DNA of 64,000 nt from assembly GCA_965116445.1 (NCBI GenBank), contig OZ220688.1, positions 4,092,001 through 4,156,000 on the forward strand. Reading direction: 5' to 3'. The notes beneath the pieces were generated by a model. That model ran no database searches, was not told where the DNA came from, and saw only the letters and a list, made by a program, of their open reading frames with translations. Below, in pieces: positions 15,096 through 21,992 of this stretch. Every line of letters begins with the position of its first letter. The first letter of the stretch is position 1. Origin of the DNA: Multivorans sp965116445 (GTDB lineage Bacteria > Acidobacteriota > Thermoanaerobaculia > Multivoradales > Multivoraceae). A program made the translations under genes and the position numbers.

Positions 15096-15557
15096 GTGAT
15101 GCTCAGGAACATCCTCGCCGCCATCGTCGGCTACATCGCCATGGCCGCCGTGCTCTTCGCACTCTTCTCGCTTCTGTGGCTGACGGTGGGGCCCTCGCGC
15201 GCCTTCGAGCCGGGTTCCTGGGAGGTACCCGGCGGCTGGGTCCTCGTCCAGCTCGTACTTGGGCTCGTGGGTGCGTACATCGGCGGGCAGGTCTGTGCCA
15301 GGGTGGCGCACGATGCCAGGGGCGCCACGCTTCTGATCGGCCTGGTGATCGTGCTCGGAGTGGTGAATGCCCTGATCCCGCCGGAGATGGCGGCAGGACC
15401 GCGCCCCGACGACGTGTCGATGATGGAGGCGACCGCGGGCGCCCGGCAGCCGGTGTGGTTCCTCTGGCTCAACCCGCTGATCGGGGCCGTGGGCGCTTGG
15501 TTCGGAACGCGGAAGTTGCGCGCGGAACGTGTGCGGGGGACGGCCGGCAGCCCTTGA
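15096..15557 (+). CDS. Four-helix small membrane protein, copy 1
   Basis: 153 residues. Hydrophobic helices near residues 4-30, 46-68, 77-95 and 118-133; conserved linkers SRAFEPGSWEVPGGW and PRPDDVSMMEATAGARQP. AGGGAGG lies 5-11 bases before GTG 15096. I recognise no characterised family. A second full copy is at 18822. Its 3' end alone recurs at 7913-7950, 17424-17503, 20256-20413 and 23174-23370, making it the most frequent junction sequence in the island. In this copy the last residues differ (ERVRGTAGSP rather than RSGKAR). Confidence 0.7.
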   Translation: MMLRNILAAIVGYIAMAAVLFALFSLLWLTVGPSRAFEPGSWEVPGGWVLVQLVLGLVGAYIGGQVCARVAHDARGATLLIGLVIVLGVVNALIPPEMAAGPRPDDVSMMEATAGARQPVWFLWLNPLIGAVGAWFGTRKLRAERVRGTAGSP

Positions 15558-15640
15558 TGCGGGTCGTGCTCTGCCAGGCAGGTTGCGCGTGCCGGCGGAT
15601 CAGGCGGCGGCAGGCCGCTAACGCCGCGGTGAACGGGCAG

Positions 15641-15958
15641 TCACCTGACCGCCCGTACCTTGAGGTGCAGACCCTCGCGTTCCTGGAGGCATCTGATGAT
15701 CTCGAAGAGATTGCGCGCCTGCGGATTGCCCTTCGGACCGAGCATGCGCATCAGGCTCTTGGGGGACTTCGCGGTCAGCCCACCGAGTTCCCGAAAACCG
15801 ATGGTCGCGTTGACGTAGTCGCGCAGAACCGACTTACCGACGTCGACCTCGCCGGCGAGAAGGCACTGCACACCTTCTTCGAGCAGAGCCTCCCGGAAGC
15901 CGGGGTCGTGATCGAGCCGCTCCCGGAGCGTCACTCTGAAATCGCGCGTCAGTGGCAT
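15641..15958 (-). CDS. HigA-type antitoxin of a RelE-like toxin
   Basis: 105 residues from ATG 15958 (MPLTRDFRVTLRERLDHD). The pattern FREALLEEGVQCLLAGEVDV, then VLRDYVNATIGFREL, KSLMRMLGPKGNPQARNL and a final helix belongs to the XRE-like antitoxins (COG3636 type) paired with RelE-type killer proteins. The MRMLGPKGNP block is the recognition region. The gene starts 4 bases after the toxin stop. It probably represses from the palindromes upstream of the toxin (16295-16318). Confidence 0.8.
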   Translation of the reverse strand: MPLTRDFRVTLRERLDHDPGFREALLEEGVQCLLAGEVDVGKSVLRDYVNATIGFRELGGLTAKSPKSLMRMLGPKGNPQARNLFEIIRCLQEREGLHLKVRAVR

Positions 15959-15962
15959 GGTT

Positions 15963-16292
15963 TCAATCCTCCTGCCGCTTGTTTCGCCTGTACTCGTGCC
16001 ATAACGCCACCGCAGCCTCGATGTCGCGCTGCTGACGCGCCTTCGTTCCACCGCCAAGGAGGATGATCAACGCATCACCGTCCCGTCCGAAGTAGATCCG
16101 ATAGCCCGGGCCAAAGTCGATGCGGTACTCCACCACCCCGCCGCCGACACTCTTTGCATTGGACAGGTTGCCCATCTCCATCCGGTACAGCGCCGTCGCC
16201 ACACGCGCGGCGGCGTGACGATCAAGGCGACTGAACCAGCGACCGAATGGGCTCGTGCCTCGGGCATCGACGAACTCCCCAACATCGAACAC
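15963..16292 (-). CDS. RelE/HigB-type addiction toxin
   Basis: 109 residues, GTG start. The family blocks are present: FVDARGTSPFGRWFSRLD, RVATALYRMEMGNLSNAKSV split at the Gly, and GGGVVEYRIDFGPGYRIYFG, then LIILLGGGTKARQQRDIEAA. This is the Gp49-unlike RelE subfamily (COG3657) that cleaves mRNA on the ribosome. The toxin gene comes first and its antitoxin second, the usual order for this subfamily. Looks intact. Confidence 0.85.
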   Translation of the reverse strand: MFDVGEFVDARGTSPFGRWFSRLDRHAAARVATALYRMEMGNLSNAKSVGGGVVEYRIDFGPGYRIYFGRDGDALIILLGGGTKARQQRDIEAAVALWHEYRRNKRQED

Positions 16293-16294
16293 TG

Positions 16295-16318
16295 ACGCAT
16301 GGTAACAGATGCGTTACC
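16295..16318 (-). promoter_or_regulatory. Overlapping palindromes, operator of the toxin-antitoxin operon
   Basis: Two perfect inverted repeats interlock: ACGCAT (16295-16300) with ATGCGT (16309-16314), and GGTAAC (16301-16306) with GTTACC (16313-16318). They end 2 bases before the toxin start. Position and symmetry suit binding by the HigA-type antitoxin. They cannot both pair as one hairpin, so a DNA operator is more likely than an RNA structure. Confidence 0.55.
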
Positions 16319-16344
16319 GGAATGCGCGCCGCGATTGCGTGTCC

Positions 16345-16436
16345 GCCGTCGCTCAGCGCCGAGCGCGACGCCGCGGACAGCACATACTGATCCGAGCTGC
16401 CGCCGGAGCGCTTCCCCGCCATGCTGGAACATCTGG
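16345..16436. repeat. Internal scrap of the amidohydrolase gene
   Basis: About 92 bases match 6561-6652 (region coding LSAGRDAAGRTYYSELPPER and beyond) with several changes, including a stop. It adjoins HigA-module copy 2. A shorter version of the same scrap precedes HigA-module copy 1 at 10727-10752. Confidence 0.8.
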
Positions 16437-16781
16437 GAGACCGGTCCCACCCATTGGGTACGCTGCGGCCGCATCACAGTGTCGGCTGCGGTTGGTAGGG
16501 CTCGACATGGATGTGGTCTTCCAGCTTGCGCGCCTGCATCAGGTCGTAGGTGGCCTGGCGCCGCAACCAGAACTCCGCATTGGACCAACCGGCCTTCTCC
16601 AGTCGAATGGCCATTTCGGGCGAGATTCCTGCGTGGCCGTTCAAGACCCGGGACAGTGTGTGCCGGGCAACGCCGAGCACCTTCGCCGCATCGGTCACGT
16701 TCAGACCGAGGGGTTCAAGGCAGTTCGCGCGGATGCTGCGGCCGGGGTGGGGAGGGTCGATCATCGTCATGTTGCTGTCTC
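16435..16781. repeat. HigA-module repeat, copy 2
   Basis: Second copy of 10785-11131. Homology stops about 11 bases upstream of the higA start codon, so no part of higB remains here. Confidence 0.85.
16474..16770 (-). CDS. higA: HigA-family antitoxin, copy 2
   Basis: 98 residues, identical to copy 1 at 10824 except for His instead of Arg in the LNGHAG turn and Thr instead of Ser in RRQATYD. Same XRE fold. There is no toxin: upstream is a scrap of a DUF3368 gene on the other strand. With its promoter region cut about 11 bases before the start, expression is doubtful. Two such antitoxins could still act in trans against a HigB elsewhere in the genome. Confidence 0.85.
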   Translation of the reverse strand: MTMIDPPHPGRSIRANCLEPLGLNVTDAAKVLGVARHTLSRVLNGHAGISPEMAIRLEKAGWSNAEFWLRRQATYDLMQARKLEDHIHVEPYQPQPTL

Positions 16782-16831
16782 AATGCCGGCGCCCGCGCGG
16801 CGCGCGTCGCCCCGCTCGTACATGCGCCTAA

Positions 16832-17012
16832 GGCCGTCGCCGAGACGGTCGATGTCGAGTACGTGGGCACTGCGGGCGTCTTGCTGGAAGCCCACAGTGC
16901 GGCGGCAGCTTACCCTTGGGGAGCTGGATACGGCACTGCGGGATCTGTGCGAAGTGCTGTGGTTCTCCCCTGCGGCTGTGGCTGAGATCATGAGACTTGC
17001 ACGGGAGACAGC
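16832..17012 (+). pseudogene. 3' fragment of a DUF3368 toxin gene
   Basis: Matches 19734-19913, the last 60 codons of the intact DUF3368 gene, with frameshifting changes after GLLLEAH-like sequence. It ends at ACGGGAGACAG and then enters the upstream region of DUF5678-like copy 3 through a shared CAGCTTCAGC. No start codon or N-terminal acidic residues. Confidence 0.8.
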
Positions 17013-17043
17013 TTCAGCCTGGACGGTCTCACCCGTCCCTGCT

Positions 17044-17049
17044 TACAAT
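17044..17049 (+). promoter_or_regulatory. Retained -10 box of the third DUF5678 module
   Basis: TACAAT matches the -10 of the promoters at 7674 and 9862. The upstream CTGGAC is 19 rather than 17 bases away because the spacer was altered, so this copy is probably weaker. Confidence 0.35.
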
Positions 17050-17145
17050 CTGGCCTACTTCGACTCCCGAACACCGCCCATTGGAGTACACACGATGGAG
17101 GCGTCACGGCACATGACGTTGGTGGTGTGAGGGAAACTAGGCCGA

Positions 17146-17463
17146 GTGGCGCGGTCAGACTGGATGGTCAGATGGGAGCGGCTGATGCCCGAAGCGGCGG
17201 AAGCGTTGATGGAGGAGCGAGAGTTCTTCGAGGAGCACTTTGAGGAGTACAAGGAGAGGTACCCGGGCCGACATCTGCTGATCGTCGGCCGCCAGCTCAT
17301 GGGCCACTACGCCACACGCGAGGAGGCGGTGGCCGCTGGCTACCAGATCGAGGACATCGACGCGATGCTCGTCCAAGAGAGCGGCACTCGGCCCCCGGTC
17401 GTGTTCCTCCCCACCATTCTCAGGCCCGCCAGCCGGCATGGTTCAACTGGCTCAACCTGCTGA
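17146..17463 (+). CDS. DUF5678-like protein, copy 3, with replaced C-terminus
   Basis: 105 residues. The first 90 match the intact protein at 9964 (one change, YEIED to YQIED; M to V near the end), through PPVVFLPTIL. Then the frame enters the membrane-protein 3' repeat and reads RPASRHGSTGSTC. The DUF5678-like part is therefore complete and could fold, but the retropepsin partner is missing. The next gene is the TonB-C protein, as after copy 1. Confidence 0.6.
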   Translation: MARSDWMVRWERLMPEAAEALMEEREFFEEHFEEYKERYPGRHLLIVGRQLMGHYATREEAVAAGYQIEDIDAMLVQESGTRPPVVFLPTILRPASRHGSTGSTC

Positions 17464-17503
17464 TTGGGGTCGTGCGCGTCTCGTTCGGAACGAGGAAGTT
17501 GCG
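17424..17503. repeat. Membrane-protein 3'-end repeat
   Basis: About 80 bases match the end of the four-helix protein gene (19165-19246) with changes. It links DUF5678-like copy 3 to TonB-C copy 2. The same link, cut down to 7913-7950, joins the pair at 7.9 kb. Confidence 0.8.
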
Positions 17504-17552
17504 GCCTGAACCGCGAGTGCATGAATCGGCCCTTCAGGACCCCATCGGAAGA

Positions 17553-18257
17553 GTGAGGTTGCACATCCCTGTTCTTCTTCTGCTGATCGCCGCGGCGCCC
17601 GTGCTGGCGCAGGTAGAGCCGACCCCGGAGACGGAGGTGGATCGCCTGTGGGCCGAAGCGACGCGCTTTGTCCAACTGGACCAGTTGCCCGAGGCGCTCA
17701 GCGCCTTGGACGAGATCGCCGAGCTCAAGGCGCTCCACCTCGACCTGGAACTGCCGCCGCTCTTCTGGGCTGTCCGCGCTGCAGCAGCAGAGGAGGAGGG
17801 ACTTGGCGACGTGGCCGTCTCATCCGCGCGTCGCTATGTCGACCAGAGGAACAGCAATGCCGCCGAGCACTATGGATTCGCCCTGAAGCTCGTTGTCGAT
17901 GCCGATCTCGAGGCAGTACGTCTGGCCAATCCGGACCGAGAGATCCACACGCTGAATGTCGGCGGCAAGCCAGTCGAGGGCATGAAGTCGCCTGTGCGGA
18001 AGAACCCCCACTCCTATGCGCCAAGGAAGACTGCGTGGGCCCGTGAGGCGGGCGCCTACGGTGCTGCCGTGATCGGATTCGTCACCGATGAACGCGGAAG
18101 GGTGGAGCACCCGGTCATTCTCCAGGACCCCGGTTACGGACTCGGTATGGAGGCGGCGAGGGCCGTGAAGCGGTACAAGTTCAAGCCGGCGACGCTTCAC
18201 GGGGAACCTGTAGCCGTGTACCGGATCGTGACCATCAACTTCCCTCCGTCACGCTAG
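17553..18257 (+). CDS. Exported TonB C-terminal-domain protein, copy 2
   Basis: 234 residues from GTG 17553, with GTGA overlap to a short upstream ORF exactly as in copy 1. Same signal peptide and TonB-C blocks. Differences from copy 1: EF/EL, NT/NA, LK/LE, KP/KS and GV/GA. The repeat extends from 17465 to 18404, including 147 bases of the copper-monooxygenase remnant after the stop. Both copies look functional, so the cell probably makes two near-identical periplasmic proteins. Confidence 0.78.
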   Translation: MRLHIPVLLLLIAAAPVLAQVEPTPETEVDRLWAEATRFVQLDQLPEALSALDEIAELKALHLDLELPPLFWAVRAAAAEEEGLGDVAVSSARRYVDQRNSNAAEHYGFALKLVVDADLEAVRLANPDREIHTLNVGGKPVEGMKSPVRKNPHSYAPRKTAWAREAGAYGAAVIGFVTDERGRVEHPVILQDPGYGLGMEAARAVKRYKFKPATLHGEPVAVYRIVTINFPPSR

Positions 18258-18404
18258 CGCGGCCGGCCCGGTCAGCCGTCTGGCAGCGTCACCAGCACCT
18301 CGCTCCTGGCTGGCGTGGCCCTGACCTCGGGGCCGCCACCCGCCGCACTCAGGTCAAGCAGGAGCGGGCCGTCCTCCTCGACGAGGCTCTCGATCTTCGC
18401 TGTC
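18258..18404. repeat. 3' scrap of the copper-monooxygenase remnant
   Basis: Matches 8705-8851, the tail of the minus-strand pseudogene at 8719-9081, with about a dozen changes. It is the distal end of the 940-base block shared by the two TonB-C loci (7913-8851 and 17465-18404). Confidence 0.85.
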
Positions 18405-18423
18405 CATCTGACAACATGACGAG

Positions 18424-18759
18424 GTGGACGGCGACACGCAGCCAATCAAGCGCTTGCACGGTAGTGGAAACGTCTTCCGAGACTTCGGTGACTCCGAGGC
18501 CGACCTGAAGCATGCGAAGGCCGTCCTTGCTGCGCGGATCATCGCGGTGTTGGACGACCGCGGTCTCGCCGTGCGGAAGACGGCGAGTCTCACCGGGTTC
18601 GCTGCGGCGGACTTCTCCCGCATCCGCAACGCCGACCTCGGGCGCTTCACGCTGGACCGGCTGATGAAGATGTTGGCCGCTTTGGACGCCAACGCCAGGG
18701 TCACGGTCAAGGTCGACCTGTCTCGGTCGGCTCCGGACGCCGCATCGAGTTCGGCCTGA
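18424..18759 (+). CDS. XRE antitoxin, HigA2-like, without toxin
   Basis: 111 residues, GTG start. LHGSGNVFRDFGDSEADLKH, then AKAVLAARIIAVLDDRGL and ASLTGFAAADFSRIRNADLG are the XRE antitoxin of Gp49-like HigB toxins; the recognition helix is FAAADFSRIRN. Upstream, where the toxin should be, lies the TonB-C repeat. The remnant at 23023-23173 is a cut toxin with the first codons of an antitoxin of the same family, so the two may come from a once complete pair. Confidence 0.78.
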   Translation: MDGDTQPIKRLHGSGNVFRDFGDSEADLKHAKAVLAARIIAVLDDRGLAVRKTASLTGFAAADFSRIRNADLGRFTLDRLMKMLAALDANARVTVKVDLSRSAPDAASSSA

Positions 18760-18821
18760 CCCGCCCGGGGAGCCGCCTGCGAGACTCGCGCCATCGCTGA
18801 CCTGCCGTCTCAGGGAGGAAC

Positions 18822-19271
18822 ATGATGCTCAGGAACATCCTTGCCGCCATCGCCGGCTACATCGCCATGGCCGCCGTGCTCTTCGCACTCTTCTCGCTTC
18901 TGTGGCTGACGGTGGGGCCCTCGCGCGCCTTCGAGCCGGGTTCCTGGGAGGTACCCGGCGGCTGGGTCATCCTCCAGCTCGTACTTGGGCTCGTGGGTGC
19001 GTACATCGGCGGGCACGTCTGTGCCAGGGTGGCGCACGATGCCGGCGGCGCCACGATCCTGATCGGCCTGGTGATCGTGCTCGGAGTGGTGAATGCCCTG
19101 ATCCCGCCGGAGATGGTGGCAGGGCCGCGCCCCGACGATGTGTCGATGATGGAGGCGACGGCGGGCGCCCGCCAGCCGGCATGGTTCCTCTGGCTCAACC
19201 CGCTGGTCGGCGCTGTGGGCGTCTGGTTCGGAACGCGGAAGTTGCGTGCGCGGTCAGGAAAGGCCCGCTAG
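18822..19271 (+). CDS. Four-helix small membrane protein, copy 2
   Basis: 149 residues from ATG 18822, AGGGAGGA 5-12 bases before. Same four hydrophobic helices and linkers as the copy at 15096, with a dozen substitutions, and the C-terminus RKLRARSGKAR, which also appears in the 23.2 kb fragment and is likely the original. No Cys, His or charged membrane residues that would suggest a transport mechanism. Function unknown. Confidence 0.7.
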   Translation: MMLRNILAAIAGYIAMAAVLFALFSLLWLTVGPSRAFEPGSWEVPGGWVILQLVLGLVGAYIGGHVCARVAHDAGGATILIGLVIVLGVVNALIPPEMVAGPRPDDVSMMEATAGARQPAWFLWLNPLVGAVGVWFGTRKLRARSGKAR

Positions 19272-19318
19272 CGCCCTCAGGCTGCTCCGATACGAGCCCA
19301 GCATCGGCGACGCGCCCT
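19272..19318. repeat. Scraps of the HTH-protein gene
   Basis: Sequence after the membrane-protein stop (CGCCCTCAGGCTGCTCCG) matches the end of the minus-strand HTH gene at 23371 on, then jumps to ATACGAGCCCAGCATCGGCG, which matches the middle of that gene near 23649. Copy 2 thus had the same convergent neighbour as the 23.2 kb copy and lost most of it by an internal deletion. Confidence 0.65.
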
Positions 19319-19335
19319 GAACCCAGTCGGGTGTC

Positions 19336-19354
19336 AGCAATCCAGACTATTGCT
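19336..19354 (+). promoter_or_regulatory. Inverted repeat before the DUF3368/UPF0175 pair
   Basis: AGCAAT (19336-19341) and ATTGCT (19349-19354) are perfect arms around a 7-base centre. The toxin start TTG 19400 has GGAGG at 19387-19391. A plausible operator for the RHH-containing antitoxin. Confidence 0.45.
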
Positions 19355-19399
19355 AACGTAGGCTTGTGACGCCCCGGACTGACCTTGGAGGCCTGACGA

Positions 19400-19915
19400 T
19401 TGCTCGTAGCCGACGCTTCCCCGCTCATTGTCTTGGCCAAGCTGCGCCGGCTGTGGCTCCTCCGGGACCTGTACGACGTGGTGTTGATGGGCCCCGTGGT
19501 GAAGCTCGAAGCCGTCGATGCTGGCAAGGCCATCCGCGCAGCAGGTGTGGAGCAGATAGAGGCCGCGTTGGAGGATGGGTGGCTACGAATCGTGGACGTA
19601 TCGATGGAGGAGCAGAGCCTGCAGGAACGGCTGACGCGGCTCTCGCGCTTGGACCGGGGGGAAGCGGAGGCCATCGCGCTGGCGAGGAGTCGCGGGATGA
19701 GATTGATCGTAGACGACTCGGAGGCCCGTCGCGTCGCCGAGACGGTCGGTGTCGAGTACGTGGGCACTGCGGGCGTGTTGCTGGAAGCCCATGTGCGGCG
19801 GCGGCTTACCCTTGGAGAGCTGGAGACGGCACTGCGGGAGCTGTGCGAAGTGCTGTGGCTCTCCCCTGCGGTTGTGGCTGAGATCATGAGACTTGCACGG
19901 GAGACAGACTCATGA
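19400..19915 (+). CDS. DUF3368 PIN-like toxin
   Basis: 171 residues from TTG 19400, chosen because GGAGG lies 8 bases upstream. VADASPLIVLAKLRRL carries the first acidic position; SRLDRGEAEAIALARS and RLIVDDSEARRVAE carry the next. DUF3368 proteins are compact PIN-like nucleases nearly always encoded beside UPF0175 antitoxins. The ATGA overlap with the next gene confirms the pairing. A broken copy of its last third is at 16832. Confidence 0.82.
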   Translation: MLVADASPLIVLAKLRRLWLLRDLYDVVLMGPVVKLEAVDAGKAIRAAGVEQIEAALEDGWLRIVDVSMEEQSLQERLTRLSRLDRGEAEAIALARSRGMRLIVDDSEARRVAETVGVEYVGTAGVLLEAHVRRRLTLGELETALRELCEVLWLSPAVVAEIMRLARETDS

Positions 19916-20235
19916 AGAAAGAACAGACGGTGGGCGCCAGGTTGCCCTTGGGGCTGGTCCGGGAACTCGAGCTCATCGAGGAGGTCGAGCAGTCCGACCG
20001 CTCGACGACGGTGCGCCGGTTGCTCGCGAGCGCCGTTCACGACTGGAAGCTCAAGCACTACGCCCGGCAGTACGGCGAGGGCAAGGTCACGCTCGCGCGG
20101 GCGGCGCGCGATGCCGGTGTGTCGCTGTGGGAGATGATGGACTATGCCCGCAGCAGGAAGGTGCCCGCGCAGTACGAACTAGAAGACCTGCAGCAAGATT
20201 TGAAGACCATCTTCGCTCCGACAACTTCCCCGTAG
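19912..20235 (+). CDS. UPF0175-type antitoxin with RHH N-terminus
   Basis: 107 residues. The N-terminus (TVGARLPLGLVRELELIEE, then STTVRRLLASAVHDWK) is ribbon-helix-helix-like; the second half KVTLARAARDAGVSLWEMMD is the UPF0175 helix-turn-helix block. It is the antitoxin for the upstream DUF3368 toxin, in toxin-first order. Ends at TAG 20235, followed within 20 bases by a membrane-protein 3'-end fragment. Confidence 0.8.
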   Translation: MKKEQTVGARLPLGLVRELELIEEVEQSDRSTTVRRLLASAVHDWKLKHYARQYGEGKVTLARAARDAGVSLWEMMDYARSRKVPAQYELEDLQQDLKTIFAPTTSP

Positions 20236-20255
20236 CCCTCGCCCGCTCCAACACC

Positions 20256-20413
20256 ATGCCCTGATCCCGGCGGAGATGGCGGCAGGACCGCGCCCCGACG
20301 ACGTGTCGATGATGGAGGCGACGGCGGGCGCCCGCCAGCCGGTGTGGTACCACTGGCTCAACCTGCTGATCGCCGCCGTGGGCGTCTGGTTCGGATCGCG
20401 GAAGTTGCGCGCG
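20256..20413. repeat. Membrane-protein 3'-end repeat
   Basis: About 158 bases covering ALIPAEMAAGPRPDDVSMM to the end of the four-helix gene. The frame ends in TAG after RKLRA. No 5' part is present. Confidence 0.85.
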
Positions 20414-20494
20414 TAGCCCGCGAGGGCATGGAGTACGCCGAGGTGTTTCGACACTCCGGGCCTGCGTCACCGCAGGTCGTAGGCGTGTCACCAC

Positions 20495-21565
20495 CTACGG
20501 CCCACTCGCACGCTCTTCCTCCCAAGCCTGGTAGACGGCTTGGGCAAGTTCCGTCAGGCTCGCCTTATGGTCGTTCCAGACTTCCGGTGCTAGTTGGAAC
20601 TGGATCTCCGGCTGTTCATCCTCGTCGGCTGGTAAGGCTTCACGGTTCTGCGGCCACGTCGTGTAAGGGACTTCCTCGACTCGTAGCCTGAACTCCTCCC
20701 TGCACAGGCGAATGGCGCGCGGGAAGAAGACGAGGGCTACTTCGTCCTGTTTGGGATCGACCCGCGCGAACTGAACCGAGCTGTACCGTCCCGAGGACTT
20801 CAGTCTCTGGAGCTTGAAGTTGAGCCCGTGGGAGTTCGACCTCTTCATCGCTCGCGGCCAGTCTGCCTCGAACACGCCCTTGACCTTGTCGAACAAGGCC
20901 GGGACTCCGCATCGACTGAGCTTCTCATTGAAGACCTCCTGGAGTTCCTGCCTACTCCTGCGCCTGCGTCGTGCGGTCCGTTGGGCATTGTCCGTTGGCT
21001 GCACTTCCACCCGCTTGGCCAGCAAGCTCTTCCCACCTTGGTCGAATCCGTGGAAGGTCAGCAGGGAGATGTCCATGGCGCTGTTGTTGGCGAGGAACCT
21101 CACCATCCGCTCCGTCCTGTCGTCGACGCCGAGCCCAACCAGAAACAGGCGCAGCGGCTTGAGGGACTCCAACTCACCGAACAGCGGACCGTACCAATCT
21201 TCGAAGTCCTCGATCTTGTCGATGCCGTGAGCACCTGACGCTGCCGCTATGTGACCGGCGAGCTCTTCGAGGTCCATGTGGTCGAGGTGAGACGCGTAGT
21301 CGATCACCTGCGCGACCGCGTCCCGTGACAGCGTGCCGCGCTTCAGTTCGAAGACGGTCAATCTGCCGTCTCCGTCTACTCCTAGGAGATCAAGCGGCCC
21401 GCCCTCTGTAGGTGTCTGCCGACCGACCAGGGTCAACCCCTCGATCAGTAGGTGCGGATTCTTGACCAGGGCCTCTTCGAGCATCTGTTCGGACCTGAGC
21501 CGGTTGGCCGAAGCCAGAGGAATGGCCCGCGAACCATCGAGTTGCCAGAGCTTGATTCCTTCCAC
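20495..21565 (-). CDS. DUF91/NucS-type nuclease-domain protein
   Basis: 356 residues from GTG 21565 (VEGIKLWQLDGSRAIPLAS). The first 120 residues are the NucS/DUF91 PD-(D/E)xK domain: RLRSEQMLEEALVKNPHLLI, GGPLDLLGVDGDGRLTVFELKRG with Asp, Glu-Leu-Lys, then AVAQVIDYASHLDHM. The second half (from about residue 185, with TARRRRRSRQELQEVFNE) is a helical/beta region I cannot name, possibly a DNA-binding or DUF-type C-terminal domain with GRYSSVQFARV. Proteins like this are linked to mismatch repair, restriction or defence. The DUF4268 nuclease-like gene lies divergently 427 bases away. Confidence 0.75.
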   Translation of the reverse strand: MEGIKLWQLDGSRAIPLASANRLRSEQMLEEALVKNPHLLIEGLTLVGRQTPTEGGPLDLLGVDGDGRLTVFELKRGTLSRDAVAQVIDYASHLDHMDLEELAGHIAAASGAHGIDKIEDFEDWYGPLFGELESLKPLRLFLVGLGVDDRTERMVRFLANNSAMDISLLTFHGFDQGGKSLLAKRVEVQPTDNAQRTARRRRRSRQELQEVFNEKLSRCGVPALFDKVKGVFEADWPRAMKRSNSHGLNFKLQRLKSSGRYSSVQFARVDPKQDEVALVFFPRAIRLCREEFRLRVEEVPYTTWPQNREALPADEDEQPEIQFQLAPEVWNDHKASLTELAQAVYQAWEEERASGP

Positions 21566-21992
21566 GTCGGTCGACCTCCTCGTGCTTCTCGCAGCATTCC
21601 CGCAACGATCCATGCGGTGGCGGCCACTGATCCTAGCCCTAGAGCCTCGCAGGCTGCTTCGCACTGACACCGGATCGGCCTACGCCTCCGAGAGCCCAGA
21701 TCATGGCCGGTCGAAGCGCGGACGCCGTCGAGGTACTCGATTGGCTTCCCGTGCCACCTTCCGTCGTCGTACGACGGTGTCGTAATGGTGTTCGCAAGGC
21801 GGGGACTCGAGCCCGCGGGCTACCGCGAACTGACCGTAGACTCTCCCTACGCGGTACAGCGAGCGGTTCGTCCGGGACCGCGCTGCGGATGAACGGCGGC
21901 TGGTACGACGTTCTCCGTTTGGACGATAGATTAGAGTGGCGGCTCGCCGAAGCGCATCGAGCCAAGTCGTGAGAAGGTCCGGGGAGAACACC
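21566..21992. other. Divergent intergenic region
   Basis: Separates the DUF91 and DUF4268 genes. No credible ORF. On the minus strand around 21790-21830 the sequence GCGGGCTCGAGTCCCCGC looks like a T-arm but has no matching acceptor or anticodon arm, so no tRNA is called. Lower GC than neighbours. Promoters for both genes are expected here but none is clear. GGGGAG (21981-21986) is the ribosome site for the downstream gene. Confidence 0.4.

Noticed and set aside
13514..15124. Very long minus-strand frame of 536 codons
   Set aside because: It is a shadow: the real proteins (dehalogenase, SRPBCC) are in other frames, and this one is Arg/Pro-rich without motifs.
21785..21840. tRNA-like T-arm on the minus strand (GCGGGCTCGAGTCCCCGC)
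   Set aside because: The loop does not have the standard 7-base TTCGANT form and I could not build acceptor, D or anticodon arms around it.
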